A DNA stretch of 64,000 bases. It comes from Pseudomonas jinjuensis (GTDB lineage: Bacteria > Pseudomonadota > Gammaproteobacteria > Pseudomonadales > Pseudomonadaceae). The stretch's first letter is position 1. Each line of letters starts with the position of its first letter. Made by a program: the position numbers and the translations under genes. Under the pieces are notes generated by a model, which was not told the DNA's origin, searched no databases, and saw only the letters and a program-made list of their open reading frames with translations. This document shows, piece by piece, positions 8,394 through 17,080 of the stretch. The stretch lies in assembly GCF_900103845.1 (NCBI RefSeq), contig NZ_FNIJ01000019.1, positions 1 through 64,000 of the forward strand, given 5' to 3'.

Positions 8394-9368
8394 ATGAAAA
8401 AGAACGTCTTCGTCTTCAGCCGCCTCGCCCCGGAACACCTCGACCGCCTGCGCAGCCAGTTCAACGTCACCGTCCTCGATCCCAAACTGGGCGATGTCGA
8501 TGCCCAGTACGCCGCCGCCCTGCCGGAAACCCACGGCATGATCGGCGTCGGCCGGCCGCTGGGGGCGAAGCAGCTGGAGCAGGCCGGCAAGCTGGAGGTG
8601 ATCTCCAGCGTCTCGGTCGGCTACGACAACTACGACCTCGCCTACCTCGACCAGCGCGGCATCCCGCTGACCAACACGCCGGACGTGCTCACCGAATCCA
8701 CCGCCGACCTCGGCTTCGCCCTGCTGCTGTCCAGCGCGCGGCGGATCGCCGAGCTGGATGCCTGGACCAGGGCCGGCGAGTGGAAGCGCACCGTCGATAC
8801 CCCGCAGTTCGGCGTCGACGTGCACGGCAAGAAACTCGGCATCATCGGCCTCGGCCGGATCGGCGCGGCCATCGCCCGGCGCGGGCATTTCGGTTTCGGC
8901 ATGCAGGTGCTCTACCACGGCCGCGAACGCAAGCCGGAGCTGGAGCAGATCTACCAGGCGCGCCACTGCAGCCTGGACGAGCTGCTCGGCGAAGCGGACT
9001 TCGTCGTGCTGGTGGTGCCGCTCAGCGACGCCACGCGCAAGCTGATCGGCAAGCGCGAGCTGGAGCTGATGAAGCCCGGCGCGATCCTGGTCAACATCTC
9101 CCGCGGCCAGGTGGTGGACGAGGCGGCGCTGGTCGAGGCGCTGCGCGAGAAACGCATCCTCGGCGCCGGGCTCGACGTGTACGAGAAGGAGCCGCTGACC
9201 GAATCGCCGCTGTTCGCCCTGCCCAACGTCGTGACCCTGCCGCACATCGGCTCGGCCACCCACGAAACCCGCCGGGCCATGGCCGAATGCGCGCTGGAGA
9301 ACTTCGAAGCGGCGCTGCGCGGCGAGCGGCCGCGCAATCTGGTCAATCCGCAGGTGTGGAAGGGGTAG
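8394..9368 (+). CDS. ghrB: 2-hydroxyacid dehydrogenase, glyoxylate/hydroxypyruvate (2-ketogluconate) reductase type
   Basis: The 324-residue D-2-hydroxyacid dehydrogenase has the NAD(P) Rossmann motif GLGRIGAAI (Gly152, Gly154, Gly157). The catalytic Arg is in NISRGQVVDE, the Glu in GLDVYEKEPL and the His in LPHIGSATHETR. Members reduce glyoxylate, hydroxypyruvate or 2-ketogluconate. The ATG at 8394 gives the usual MKKNVFVFSR start; the upstream in-frame start at 8352 precedes the family's N-terminus. It is monocistronic, flanked by repeats on both sides. The preferred substrate cannot be decided from sequence, so the ghrB symbol is a family assignment. Confidence 0.85.
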   Translation: MKKNVFVFSRLAPEHLDRLRSQFNVTVLDPKLGDVDAQYAAALPETHGMIGVGRPLGAKQLEQAGKLEVISSVSVGYDNYDLAYLDQRGIPLTNTPDVLTESTADLGFALLLSSARRIAELDAWTRAGEWKRTVDTPQFGVDVHGKKLGIIGLGRIGAAIARRGHFGFGMQVLYHGRERKPELEQIYQARHCSLDELLGEADFVVLVVPLSDATRKLIGKRELELMKPGAILVNISRGQVVDEAALVEALREKRILGAGLDVYEKEPLTESPLFALPNVVTLPHIGSATHETRRAMAECALENFEAALRGERPRNLVNPQVWKG

Positions 9369-9381
9369 ATTCTTTCGCGGG

Positions 9382-9533
9382 CATGGCCAATCGCTGGTGT
9401 AGGGCGAATGAAGCGGAACGCTTCATCCGCCGACCAAGCCGCGCCGATGGGATGGCGGATAACGCTGGCGCGTTATGCGCCCTACCCGGACACTCCAGCG
9501 AAACCCTGTAGGAGCGGGCCATGCCCGCGACCG
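9382..9533. repeat. Composite intergenic repeat (three modules)
   Basis: Full copy of the composite repeat seen at the window start: GCTTCATCCGCCG module (9418-9432), GGATAACGCTGGCGCGTTAT palindrome (about 9457-9476), and REP-like GTAGGAGCGGGCCATGCCC module (9508-9530). It separates two convergent genes and may act as a bidirectional end of transcription. Confidence 0.75.
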
Positions 9534-9546
9534 GTACCGCCGACGA

Positions 9547-10620
9547 TTACCCCTTCAGCCTCGCCAGCGCCTCATTCGCCAATGTCCGGGTCAGCTCTCC
9601 CGCCGGCAGCACCCGGCACAGCCGCGCCGACTGTCCCGACCACAGGTTGATGAATTCCCCCGAGCCTCCCGGCTCGGACTTCGCCCGCAGCGGCGCCAGT
9701 GCGCCGCCGGCCAGGGGGAAGGCCGGGGCGAGGTCGCTGACCGGGCCGAGCTCGCGCATGATGCGGTTGACGATGCCGCGCGCCGGGCGGCCGGTGAAGA
9801 TGTTGGTCACCGCCGTGCTGTCGTCATGGGCGTCGTGCAGGGCGCGGCGGTGCACCGCCGAAACCTTGGTTTCCGGGCAGAACAGGTAGGCGGTGCCGAG
9901 CTGCACCGCCGAGGCGCCGAGCATGAAGGCAGCGGCGATGCCACGGGCGTCGCCGATGCCGCCGGCGGCGATCACCGGTACGCGCACCGCATCCGCGATC
10001 TGCGGGACCAGGGCCAGGGTGCCGACCTGGGTGTCCAGGTCCTTCGTGAGAAACATGCCGCGATGGCCGCCGGCCTCCCAACCCATGGCGATGATCGCGT
10101 CGCAGCCGTGGCGTTCCAGCCACAGCGCTTCTTCCACCGTGGTCGCCGAGGACAGCACCTTCGCCCCGGTCGCCTTGACCCGCGCCAGCAGCGACGCTTC
10201 CGGCAGGCCGAAGTGGAAGCTGACCACCTCGGGGCGCAGTTCCTCCACCAGGGCGCACAGGTCGGCGTCGAACGGCGCGCGGTTGGAGGCCGGGTACGGC
10301 GCGTCGAAGTCGGCGCCGAGTTCCGCGTAGTAGGGCTTCAGCCGCTCGCGCCAGCGCCGTTCGCGTTCGGCGTCGGGTTCGGGCGGCTGGTGGCAGAAGA
10401 AGTTCAGGTTCAGCGGCCGGCTGGTGGCGCGGCGGATGCTCCGCACCTCGTCGCCGATCTGCTGCGCATTGAGCATGGCGCAGGGCAGCGAGCCGAGCCC
10501 GCCGGCCTCGGCCACCGCGATCGCCAGCGCCGAGCCATTGGCCCCGGCCATCGGCGCCTGGATGATCGGCAGCTCCACGCCGAACAGGTCACAAATACGG
10601 TTGTCGGGCCATTTGCTCAT
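9547..10620 (-). CDS. Nitronate monooxygenase (2-nitropropane dioxygenase family)
   Basis: FMN-dependent TIM-barrel oxygenase of 357 residues. Starting at MSKWPDNRICDLFGVELPI (ATG at 10620), it shows the family start IQAPMAGANGS, the central HFGLPE segment, GCDAIIAMGWEAGGHRG and VIAAGGIGDARGIAAAFMLGA, which form the FMN phosphate site. These enzymes oxidise alkyl nitronates or 3-nitropropionate to carbonyl compounds and nitrite, usually a detoxification step. The upstream in-frame start at 10677 adds 19 residues not typical of the family. It is transcribed leftward, convergent with the hydroxyacid dehydrogenase gene. Confidence 0.88.
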   Translation of the reverse strand: MSKWPDNRICDLFGVELPIIQAPMAGANGSALAIAVAEAGGLGSLPCAMLNAQQIGDEVRSIRRATSRPLNLNFFCHQPPEPDAERERRWRERLKPYYAELGADFDAPYPASNRAPFDADLCALVEELRPEVVSFHFGLPEASLLARVKATGAKVLSSATTVEEALWLERHGCDAIIAMGWEAGGHRGMFLTKDLDTQVGTLALVPQIADAVRVPVIAAGGIGDARGIAAAFMLGASAVQLGTAYLFCPETKVSAVHRRALHDAHDDSTAVTNIFTGRPARGIVNRIMRELGPVSDLAPAFPLAGGALAPLRAKSEPGGSGEFINLWSGQSARLCRVLPAGELTRTLANEALARLKG

Positions 10621-10701
10621 CGCGATTCTCCGGCAGGTCCAGAACGGCCACGAAGAGCCGCGGCCAATGCCAAGCATCCTAGCAACAGTGACGGAGATAT
10701 T

Positions 10702-11349
10702 TCACGCCGCCGGCGTCACCCCGAGGACGATATCGAAGCGCGCCTGCTCGCCGCTGCCGTCGGCCAGCGGCAGGAAATCCGCCTGCAGCAGCTCGCGTTC
10801 GCGCGGATCGTCCACCCGGCGGAACAGGAAGTCGCCGGCGTTGCGCGGTTCGCCGCGGATGTAGCACTGGGTGGTGAAGCGTTCCCGTCCGGGCAGCGTC
10901 ACCGCCACGTGGATGTGCGGCGTGCGTCCGCTGTAGGCCACCGGGCGGATGGTGCGGAAGCGGTACTCGCCGCTGCCGGCGGTCTCGAACTGGCCGTAGC
11001 CCTGGAAGCCGCCGTCGCGCCGCTGGCGGTCGCCGCCATGGCTGTGCAGGTAGATGCCGTTGGAGTCCACCTGCCAGATTTCCACCAGCGCGTGGTTCAG
11101 CGGCTCGCCACGGGTATCGAGGATGCGTCCGTGCATCTGCACCACGGTGCCCAGCGCGGCGGCCGCGGCGCCGTCCACCCGGACCAGGTCGTTGTCGCGG
11201 TCCAGCGGCAGGCGGTCGGGATAGAACGGACCCTCGGTCTGCCGCGGAGTCGGCAGCAGCAGGGCCCAGGCGCCCGAGGACGCCAGCGCCAGGGAAGAGA
11301 CGAGACAGCCGCCGACGAAGCGGCGGCGATTGCAGATCAGGCCGGACAT
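10702..11349 (-). CDS. Tat-exported intradiol ring-cleavage dioxygenase-like protein
   Basis: The 215-residue protein starts with a twin-arginine signal (CNRRRFVGG followed by a hydrophobic stretch ending near GAWA). The mature part is an intradiol dioxygenase core: QTEGPFYP, VEIWQVDSNGIYLHSH, and PVAYSGRTPHIHVAV with the Tyr, Tyr, His, His residues that bind non-haem Fe(III) in protocatechuate 3,4-dioxygenase. It is a single-subunit exported form and not the cytoplasmic PcaGH type. Exported homologues are common in Pseudomonas, but their aromatic substrate is largely unknown. It follows the alanine dehydrogenase gene by 21 bases and may be cotranscribed with it, though the two functions are not obviously related. 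Confidence 0.82.
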   Translation of the reverse strand: MSGLICNRRRFVGGCLVSSLALASSGAWALLLPTPRQTEGPFYPDRLPLDRDNDLVRVDGAAAAALGTVVQMHGRILDTRGEPLNHALVEIWQVDSNGIYLHSHGGDRQRRDGGFQGYGQFETAGSGEYRFRTIRPVAYSGRTPHIHVAVTLPGRERFTTQCYIRGEPRNAGDFLFRRVDDPRERELLQADFLPLADGSGEQARFDIVLGVTPAA

Positions 11350-11370
11350 GCGTACCTCCCGGCGTAACGC

Positions 11371-12492
11371 CTACAGCTGGCCGAGCAGTTCCTCCGGGCG
11401 CCGCCACGGCAGGCCGTGGGCCTCGGCGACGCCGGCATGGGTGAGCGCGCCCTTCGCCACGTTGAGGCCGTTGCGCAGGTGCGGATCGGCCTCCAGCGCG
11501 CCGCGCACGCCTTTCCCGGCAAGGGCGATGACGAACGGCAGGGTGGCGTTGTTCAGCGCCAGGGTCGAGGTGCGCGCCACCGCCCCCGGCATGTTCGCCA
11601 CGCAGTAGTGCACCACGCCGTCCACCACGTAGGTCGGATCGGCATGGGTGGTCGGCCGCGAGGTCTCGGCGCAGCCGCCCTGGTCGATGGCGACGTCGAC
11701 CAGCACCGAACCGTGCTTCATCTGCGCGACCATCTCCGCGCTGACCAGCTTGGGCGCGGCGGCGCCGGGGATCAGCACGCCGCCGATCACCAGGTCGGCG
11801 TCCAGCACCTGCTCGCGCACCGCGGCGCGGGTCGAATAGAGGGTCATGATGCGGTTGCCGAACTGGGTGTCGAGGCGGCGCAGCGCGTCGACGCTCTTGT
11901 CCAGCACGCAGACCTCGGCGCCGAGGCCCACCGCCATTGCCAGCGCATGGCTGCCGACCACGCCGCCGCCGAGGATGCACACCCGCCCCGGCGGCACGCC
12001 CGGCACCCCGCCGAGCAGCACGCCGCGGCCGCCCTGGGCGCTCTCCAGGCAGTGCGCGCCGGCCTGGATCGACATGCGCCCGGCGACTTCCGACATCGGC
12101 GCCAGCAGCGGCAGGCGGCCCTGGGCGTCGGTCACCGTCTCGTAGGCGATGCAGGTGGCGCCGCTGGCGATCAGCTCGTCGGTCTGCTCGCGGTCCGGCG
12201 CCAAGTGCAGGTAGGTGAACAGCGTGTGTTCGGGGCGCAGGCGGGCGCGCTCGTCCATCTGCGGTTCCTTGACCTTGACGATCAGCTCCGCGGCGTCGAA
12301 CACCTCAGCGGCGTCGCGGGCGATGCGCGCACCGGCCTCGCGGTAGTCGTCGTCGCTGAAACCGATGGCGGCCCCGGCGTTGTGCTGCACCCAGACCTGA
12401 TGGCCGAGTCCGCAGAGTTCCGCCACCGAGTTCGGCGTCAGGCCGACGCGGTATTCGTGGACCTTGATCTCCCTGGGGACACCGATACGCAT
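11371..12492 (-). CDS. ald: Alanine dehydrogenase
   Basis: NAD-dependent L-alanine dehydrogenase of 373 residues that interconverts alanine and pyruvate plus ammonia. It begins [20 protein letters not shown], has the active-site Lys in VKVKEP and the His in TYLHLAP, the NAD-binding [11 protein letters not shown], and the signature [18 protein letters not shown]. The start at 12492 matches the family; an upstream ATG at 12507 would add only 5 residues. No Lrp/AsnC-type regulator is adjacent. The divergent ABC exporter shares the 182-base upstream region. It is probably used for alanine catabolism. Confidence 0.95.
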   Translation of the reverse strand: MRIGVPREIKVHEYRVGLTPNSVAELCGLGHQVWVQHNAGAAIGFSDDDYREAGARIARDAAEVFDAAELIVKVKEPQMDERARLRPEHTLFTYLHLAPDREQTDELIASGATCIAYETVTDAQGRLPLLAPMSEVAGRMSIQAGAHCLESAQGGRGVLLGGVPGVPPGRVCILGGGVVGSHALAMAVGLGAEVCVLDKSVDALRRLDTQFGNRIMTLYSTRAAVREQVLDADLVIGGVLIPGAAAPKLVSAEMVAQMKHGSVLVDVAIDQGGCAETSRPTTHADPTYVVDGVVHYCVANMPGAVARTSTLALNNATLPFVIALAGKGVRGALEADPHLRNGLNVAKGALTHAGVAEAHGLPWRRPEELLGQL

Positions 12493-12674
12493 GGCACGCC
12501 TCCGCAAACGATTCTTGTGTCTTTCAGTCTAGAAAACCGCAGCCGGCGGCATACCTGAAGCCGCGGCGGCTTTTGGTGGATTTCCCTGAAAATCGCCGCG
12601 GTTTCAGCGACCATCGGAGCCCTCCGGCGCCCGCCTATACTCCCCACGAACCCGCGTGAAACAGGCAGGCAGCC

Positions 12675-14531
12675 TTGAAAGAATCCGACATCGGCCCGGA
12701 GTCGGCCGGCGCCGCCGGCGACTCCGATCCCGCCGCCAGCGTGCGGCGCCCCACCCAGGCGCGCGGCGACCTGGCGGTGGTCGCCGCGCTGCTGCCCTAC
12801 CTGCGCCCCTACGCCGGGCGCATCGGCGTGGCGCTGGGGCTGATCCTCGCCGCCAAGCTGGTCAACCTCTACGTGCCGATCGCCCTCAAGCAGATCGTCG
12901 ACGGACTCAACGTCCAGCCCAGCCTGATGCTGCTGCCGGTGGGCCTGCTGCTGGCCTACGGCGCCTCGCGGATCGGCGTGACGCTGTTCACCGAGCTGCG
13001 CCAGGTGGTGTTCGCCCGGGTCATGGCGCGCGCCTCGCGGCAGATCACCCTGCAGGTGTTCCGCCACCTGCACGCGCTCAGCCTGAAGTTCCACCTCGGC
13101 CGCCGCACCGGCGGCGTGGCGCGCGACGTCGAGCGCGGCGGCAGCGCCATCTCCGACCTGCTCGACTGGACGCTCTACACCATAGTGCCGACCCTGCTGG
13201 AAGTGCTGCTGGTCACCGCCGTGCTGGTCTGGGCCTACGACTGGGGCTTCGCCCTGATCACCCTGCTCACGCTGCTGGCCTACGGCATCTGGACCGTGGC
13301 GGTGACCGAGTGGCGCACGCGCTTCTACCGCGCCGCGGTGGAGGCCGACACCCGCGCCAACGAGCGCGCGGTGGATTCGCTGATCAACTACGAGACGGTC
13401 AAGTACTTCAACAACGAGGAGCACGAGGCCCAGCGCTACGACGAGAACCTGCGCCATCTGGAAGACGCCAGGGTGCGCGCGACCAAGTCGCTGGCGCTGC
13501 TCAACCTCGGCCAGACCGTGGTGGTCGCGGCCGGCGTCACCGCCATGATGTGGCGCGCCGCCGCCGGTGTGGTCGACGGCGCCCTCACCCTCGGCGACCT
13601 GGTGCTGGTCAACGCCTACCTGCTGCAGCTGTCCGCGCCGCTGTCGATCCTCGGCATGATGTACCGCGAGGTGAAGCAATCGCTGACCGACATGGAGCGC
13701 CTGTTCGGCCTGCTCGACCAGCGCCAGGACGTGCAGGACCAGCCCGGCGCCGTGCCGCTGGTCACCAGCCGCCCGCGGGTGAGCTTCGAGCAGGTGCGCT
13801 TCGGCTACGACCCGCGGCGGGAAATTCTCCACGGCGTCGACTTCGAGATCCCGCCCGGCGGCACCCTGGCGGTGGTCGGCCATTCCGGCTCGGGCAAGTC
13901 CACCCTCGCCCGCCTGCTCTACCGCTTCTACGATGTCGACGCCGGGCACATCCGCATCGATGGCCAGGACCTGCGCCAGCTGACCCAGGACTCGGTGCGC
14001 GCCGCCATCGCCATCGTTCCGCAGGACACCGTGCTGTTCAACGACAGCATCTACTACAACATCGCCTACGGCCGCCCCGGGGCCAGCCGCGAGGAAATCG
14101 AGGACGCCGCCCGCGCCGCGCATATCCACGAATTCATCCAGCGCCTGCCGGACGGCTACCAGACGCCGGTGGGCGAACGCGGGCTGAAGCTCTCCGGCGG
14201 CGAGAAACAGCGCGTCGCCATCGCCCGCGCGCTGCTGAAGAACCCGGCCATCCTGATCTTCGACGAGGCCACCTCGGCGCTGGACTCGCGCTCGGAAAAG
14301 GCCATCCAGGCGGCGCTGGACCGCATCCAGGTCGGCCGCACCACCCTGGTGATCGCCCACCGCCTGTCCACCGTGATGGACGCCGACCGCATCCTGGTGC
14401 TGGACGCCGGACGCATCATCGAAAGCGGCAGCCACCGTGAACTGCTGGCGGCCGGCGGCAGCTACGCGCAGATGTGGATGCTGCAGCAGCAGGAGGCGGA
14501 GGCCGGGGAGAGTCCGCCGGTGCGGTTGTAG
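12675..14531 (+). CDS. ABC transporter, fused permease-ATPase, Atm1/HMT1 type
   Basis: Half-transporter of 618 residues. The N-terminal 45 residues are hydrophilic, then six membrane helices (about 45-330) carry the Atm1-type signature INYETVKYFNNEEHE. The ATPase domain has Walker A GHSGSGKST, signature LSGGEKQR, Walker B ILIFDEATSALD and the H-loop in LVIAHRLST. Bacterial Atm1-like exporters move glutathione-metal or glutathione-persulfide conjugates out of the cytoplasm; that substrate is inferred from family. It is monocistronic, divergent from ald and followed by a strong inverted repeat. Confidence 0.92.
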   Translation: MKESDIGPESAGAAGDSDPAASVRRPTQARGDLAVVAALLPYLRPYAGRIGVALGLILAAKLVNLYVPIALKQIVDGLNVQPSLMLLPVGLLLAYGASRIGVTLFTELRQVVFARVMARASRQITLQVFRHLHALSLKFHLGRRTGGVARDVERGGSAISDLLDWTLYTIVPTLLEVLLVTAVLVWAYDWGFALITLLTLLAYGIWTVAVTEWRTRFYRAAVEADTRANERAVDSLINYETVKYFNNEEHEAQRYDENLRHLEDARVRATKSLALLNLGQTVVVAAGVTAMMWRAAAGVVDGALTLGDLVLVNAYLLQLSAPLSILGMMYREVKQSLTDMERLFGLLDQRQDVQDQPGAVPLVTSRPRVSFEQVRFGYDPRREILHGVDFEIPPGGTLAVVGHSGSGKSTLARLLYRFYDVDAGHIRIDGQDLRQLTQDSVRAAIAIVPQDTVLFNDSIYYNIAYGRPGASREEIEDAARAAHIHEFIQRLPDGYQTPVGERGLKLSGGEKQRVAIARALLKNPAILIFDEATSALDSRSEKAIQAALDRIQVGRTTLVIAHRLSTVMDADRILVLDAGRIIESGSHRELLAAGGSYAQMWMLQQQEAEAGESPPVRL

Positions 14532-14600
14532 GCGCGCGCTTGCTCGCGAATGGCGGGGCCGAGATTCGCGAGGATGACGGAGTTGAGGGGCGCTCGGACC

Positions 14601-14693
14601 TGTAGGAGCCAGCTTGCTGGCGATCCGGAGTTTCATTCCAGCCACGCCATCGCCGGCGAGCATGGTGATCGCCAGCAAGCTGGCTCCTACAGG
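14601..14693. repeat. REP pair forming a 25-bp inverted repeat
   Basis: The left arm CTGTAGGAGCCAGCTTGCTG... (14601-14625) is complementary to the right arm ending in ...CTGGCTCCTACAG (14669-14693), around a 43-base centre. The same pair recurs at 41925-41995. It lies just after the ABC exporter gene and probably serves as a transcript end or stabiliser. Confidence 0.8.
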
Positions 14694-14703
14694 CTTGGTG
14701 CCA

Positions 14704-14765
14704 CGCCTACCTCTCGTAGGGCATAACGCACCAGCGTTATGCCTACACCAGCGATTGGCCATGGC
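14704..14765. repeat. Inverted copy of the GTTATGCCTAC repeat module
   Basis: The sequence AGGGCATAACGCACCAGCGTTATGCC followed by TACACCAGCGATTGGCCATG is the reverse-complement form of the module before 9406 (CATGGCCAATCGCTGGTGTA). It marks a further copy of the composite repeat family in the opposite orientation. I see no gene in it. Confidence 0.6.
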
Positions 14766-14856
14766 GTGAAGACAGTTGCTACACCAGGATTCGCTACGGC
14801 AGGCGCATCGCACAACCCTCGCTATGCTTCCAGAAGGACATGGGGAGCACTGGGCC

Positions 14857-15144
14857 ATGGATATCGAGAACCTGAACCAACCGATCGCCGGGGAACAATT
14901 CCACTTTCGCGTCACTGGCGGCACGCGCCCCACGCATATCGAGGTCTACATCGACCGCCTGGCGATACGGGTCACCGACTGCCCCGATCCGCCCTGCCAC
15001 GAGATGGTCGCCCTGCCCCATGGAACCATCGGCGCCGAACTGCTGGTGATCGCCCGCGATACGCTGGGCAACGTCGAGGAGCGCAGTTTCACCATCGGCG
15101 ACGCCGATACCAGCGTCGCCGGCCTGGCAGGGGTGGAAGTCTGA
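14857..15144 (+). CDS. Small protein of unknown function
   Basis: I do not recognise this 95-residue protein. It starts MDIENLNQPIAGEQFHFRV behind a GGGGAG at a good distance. It is acidic, has no signal peptide or membrane segment, and looks like a compact beta-rich fold (ThEVYIDRLAIRVTDCPDPPCH, then GAELLVIARDTLGNVEERSFTI). It carries two cysteines in a TDCPDPPCHEM motif. Upstream in-frame starts at 14776 and 14824 exist; I prefer 14857 because of the ribosome-binding site. It is followed after 2 bases by a membrane-anchored protein gene, so the two are probably an operon and may work together. Confidence 0.55.
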   Translation: MDIENLNQPIAGEQFHFRVTGGTRPTHIEVYIDRLAIRVTDCPDPPCHEMVALPHGTIGAELLVIARDTLGNVEERSFTIGDADTSVAGLAGVEV

Positions 15145-15146
15145 GC

Positions 15147-15569
15147 ATGGTCGATACGCTGCTGCAGCAACTCGCCAGTGTCCCGGCCGGCGCGTTCGCC
15201 GCGATCGCCGCCGTGGCCGCCGCCACCGGAGCCATCGTCGCCGCGCTGATCACCGCCCTGCTCGGCAAGCTGATCGTCAGCTCCCGCGACCTGCAGGACC
15301 GCGAGGCGGAGTGGCGCAAGCATGCGCTGGAGCTGACCAAGCTCGATCTCGAACGCAAGCTGAAATCCGGCCGGGATTTCCAGGCCAACCCGCTGCGCCC
15401 GTGCATCCTCGACTTCCTCGCCAACTACCGGGACCTGCAGGAGCTCGGCAGGAAATCGCCGAAGGATCTGTACCAGACGATCATCGCCACCCGCCTGGCC
15501 AAGACTCCCGCCGCGCCGCCCAAGCCGCCGGCCGCTCCGCCATCCGTTGCGGTGGAGGACAGCGGATAA
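15147..15569 (+). CDS. Membrane-anchored coiled-coil protein of unknown function
   Basis: The 140-residue protein has one N-terminal Ala/Ile-rich membrane helix (about residues 14-43). A charged helical stretch rich in Glu, Lys and Arg follows (about 44-75, probable coiled coil), then a short conserved-looking segment PLRPCILDFLANYRDLQEL and a Pro/Ala-rich tail (PAAPPKPPAAPP). The topology suggests an inner-membrane protein with a cytoplasmic tail. I do not recognise the family. It sits 2 bases after the small gene at 14857 and is followed by the duplicated palindrome region. No function can be assigned. Confidence 0.6.
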   Translation: MVDTLLQQLASVPAGAFAAIAAVAAATGAIVAALITALLGKLIVSSRDLQDREAEWRKHALELTKLDLERKLKSGRDFQANPLRPCILDFLANYRDLQELGRKSPKDLYQTIIATRLAKTPAAPPKPPAAPPSVAVEDSG

Positions 15570-15598
15570 CATGCCCTACCCCACGCCGGATCGCCCTG

Positions 15599-15877
15599 AA
15601 ACGTAGGGTGGATGAGGCTCTTTTCATCCACCATTGCGGGGCCGCATGCGCGGCCATGGTGGATCGATGGAGCCTGATCCACCCTACGCTTCCAGCTCCC
15701 GCAACCGCCGCTCGATGAACCGCCTTTCCGGCTCCAGAAACGTAGGGTGGATGAGGCTTTTCTCATCCACCATTGCGGGATTGCATGCGCAGCCGTGGTG
15801 GATCGATGGAGCCTGATCCACCCTACGCTTCCAGCTCCCGCAACCGCCTCTCGATGAACCGCCTTTCCGGCTCCAGC
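15599..15877. repeat. 139-bp tandem duplication: palindromic repeat plus 3' end of the sigma-factor gene
   Basis: Two units (about 15600-15738 and 15739-15877) each contain an 86-87-bp palindromic element starting CGTAGGGTGGATGAG and ending CCACCCTACG (15602-15688 and 15741-15827). Each is followed by about 50 bases encoding the last codons of the sigma factor (reverse strand ERRFIERRLRELEA). The unit next to the gene is in frame; the distal one is a non-functional copy. The stop codon of the sigma gene (15823-15825) lies inside the terminal CCCTACG of the element. Confidence 0.85.
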
Positions 15878-17073
15878 CGGGTCAGCTCCAGCGCCGCGCG
15901 ATAAGCCTCCTGCGCATCCTCCCTGCGTCCCAAGCGGCGACACAGATCGGCCCGCGCCGCATGGGCCAGGTGATATCCCGCCAGTTCCCCGCGCGCCAGC
16001 AGGTCATCCACCAGCGCCAGTCCCGCCTCCGGCCCGTCGCGCATGGCCAGGGCCACGGCGCGGTTGAGTTCCACCACCGGCGACGGCTGCAGGCGCAGCA
16101 GTGCGTCGTAGAGATCGACGATCCGCGCCCAGTCGGTGCTCGCCACGTCCGCCGCCTCGGCATGCGCGGCGGAGATCGCCGCCTGCAGGCAGTACGGTCC
16201 GAAACTCCGGGTCGCCAGGGCGCCGGCGATCAGCTGGCGGCCTTCGTCGATGGCGGCGCGGTTCCACAGCGAGCGGTCCTGGTCCTCCAGCAGCACCACT
16301 TCGCCGTCCGCGTCGGTGCGCGCCGCGCGGCGCGAGTCGTGCAGCAGCATCAGCGCCAGCAGGCCCATCACCTCGGGTTCGGGCAGCAGCTCCAGCACCA
16401 GCCGGCCGAGGCGGATGGCTTCGGCGCAGAGGTCGGTGCGGGTCAGCGAGTCGCCGCTGGAGGCGGCATAGCCCTCGTTGAACACCAGGTAGATCACCCG
16501 CAGCACGCTGGCGAGGCGCTCGGGCAGTTCGGCGGGGGATGGCACCTGGTAGGGGATCTTCGTGTCGCGGATCTTGGTCTTGGCGCGGACGATGCGCTGG
16601 GCGATGGCGGACGGCGCCGCCAGGTAGGCGCGGGCGATCTCCTCGGTGGTCAGGTCGCAGATTTCGCGCAGGGTCAGCGGCACCTGGGCGTCCGGCGACA
16701 GCGCCGGGTGGCAGCAGGTGAAGATCAGCCGCAGGCGGTCGTCCTGCAGGTCCTCGACTTCCTCCTCCGCCGCCTGGCTGTCGATTTCCAGCTGGCGGGC
16801 GATCTGCTCCAGCGAGGCGTCGAAGCGCACCCGCCGGCGCAGGCTGTCGATGGCCTTGAAGCGCCCGGTGGAAACCAGCCAGGCGCGCGGATTGGCCGGC
16901 ACGCCGTCGCGCCGCCACTGTTCGACGGCGGCGGCGAAGGCGTCGTGCAACGCTTCCTCGGCGCGGTCGAAGTCGCCGAGCAGGCGGATCAGGGTGGCGA
17001 GCACGCGCCGCGAATCCTGCCGGTAGATGGCCTCCACCTGGTCGCGGATCGAGCGCGGCGCGTAGCCCGGCAT
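15823..17073 (-). CDS. ECF sigma factor, ECF42 type with long C-terminal extension
   Basis: The 416-residue sigma factor has region 2 near the N-terminus (VLATLIRLLGDFDRAEEALHDAF and NPRAWLVSTGRFKAIDSLRR) and region 4 around residues 120-170 (LTLREICDLTTEEIARAYL). A roughly 200-residue helical, TPR-like C-terminal part follows (VFNEGYAAS, LCAEAIRLGRLVLELLPEPEV, VVELNRAVALAM). This extension and the linked DGPF/YCII gene define ECF42 sigma factors, which have no classical anti-sigma factor; the extension is thought to control activity. It is the third gene of an operon with the YCII and SnoaL-like genes, starting 8 bases after the latter. Its stop codon lies in a palindromic repeat. Confidence 0.9.
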   Translation of the reverse strand: MPGYAPRSIRDQVEAIYRQDSRRVLATLIRLLGDFDRAEEALHDAFAAAVEQWRRDGVPANPRAWLVSTGRFKAIDSLRRRVRFDASLEQIARQLEIDSQAAEEEVEDLQDDRLRLIFTCCHPALSPDAQVPLTLREICDLTTEEIARAYLAAPSAIAQRIVRAKTKIRDTKIPYQVPSPAELPERLASVLRVIYLVFNEGYAASSGDSLTRTDLCAEAIRLGRLVLELLPEPEVMGLLALMLLHDSRRAARTDADGEVVLLEDQDRSLWNRAAIDEGRQLIAGALATRSFGPYCLQAAISAAHAEAADVASTDWARIVDLYDALLRLQPSPVVELNRAVALAMRDGPEAGLALVDDLLARGELAGYHLAHAARADLCRRLGRREDAQEAYRAALELTRLEPERRFIERRLRELEA

Positions 17074-17080
17074 CGGTCGC

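Noticed and set aside
15599-15877. Insertion sequence at the sigma-factor end
   Set aside because: No transposase gene; the units are 139 bp and consist of a short palindrome plus duplicated gene end.
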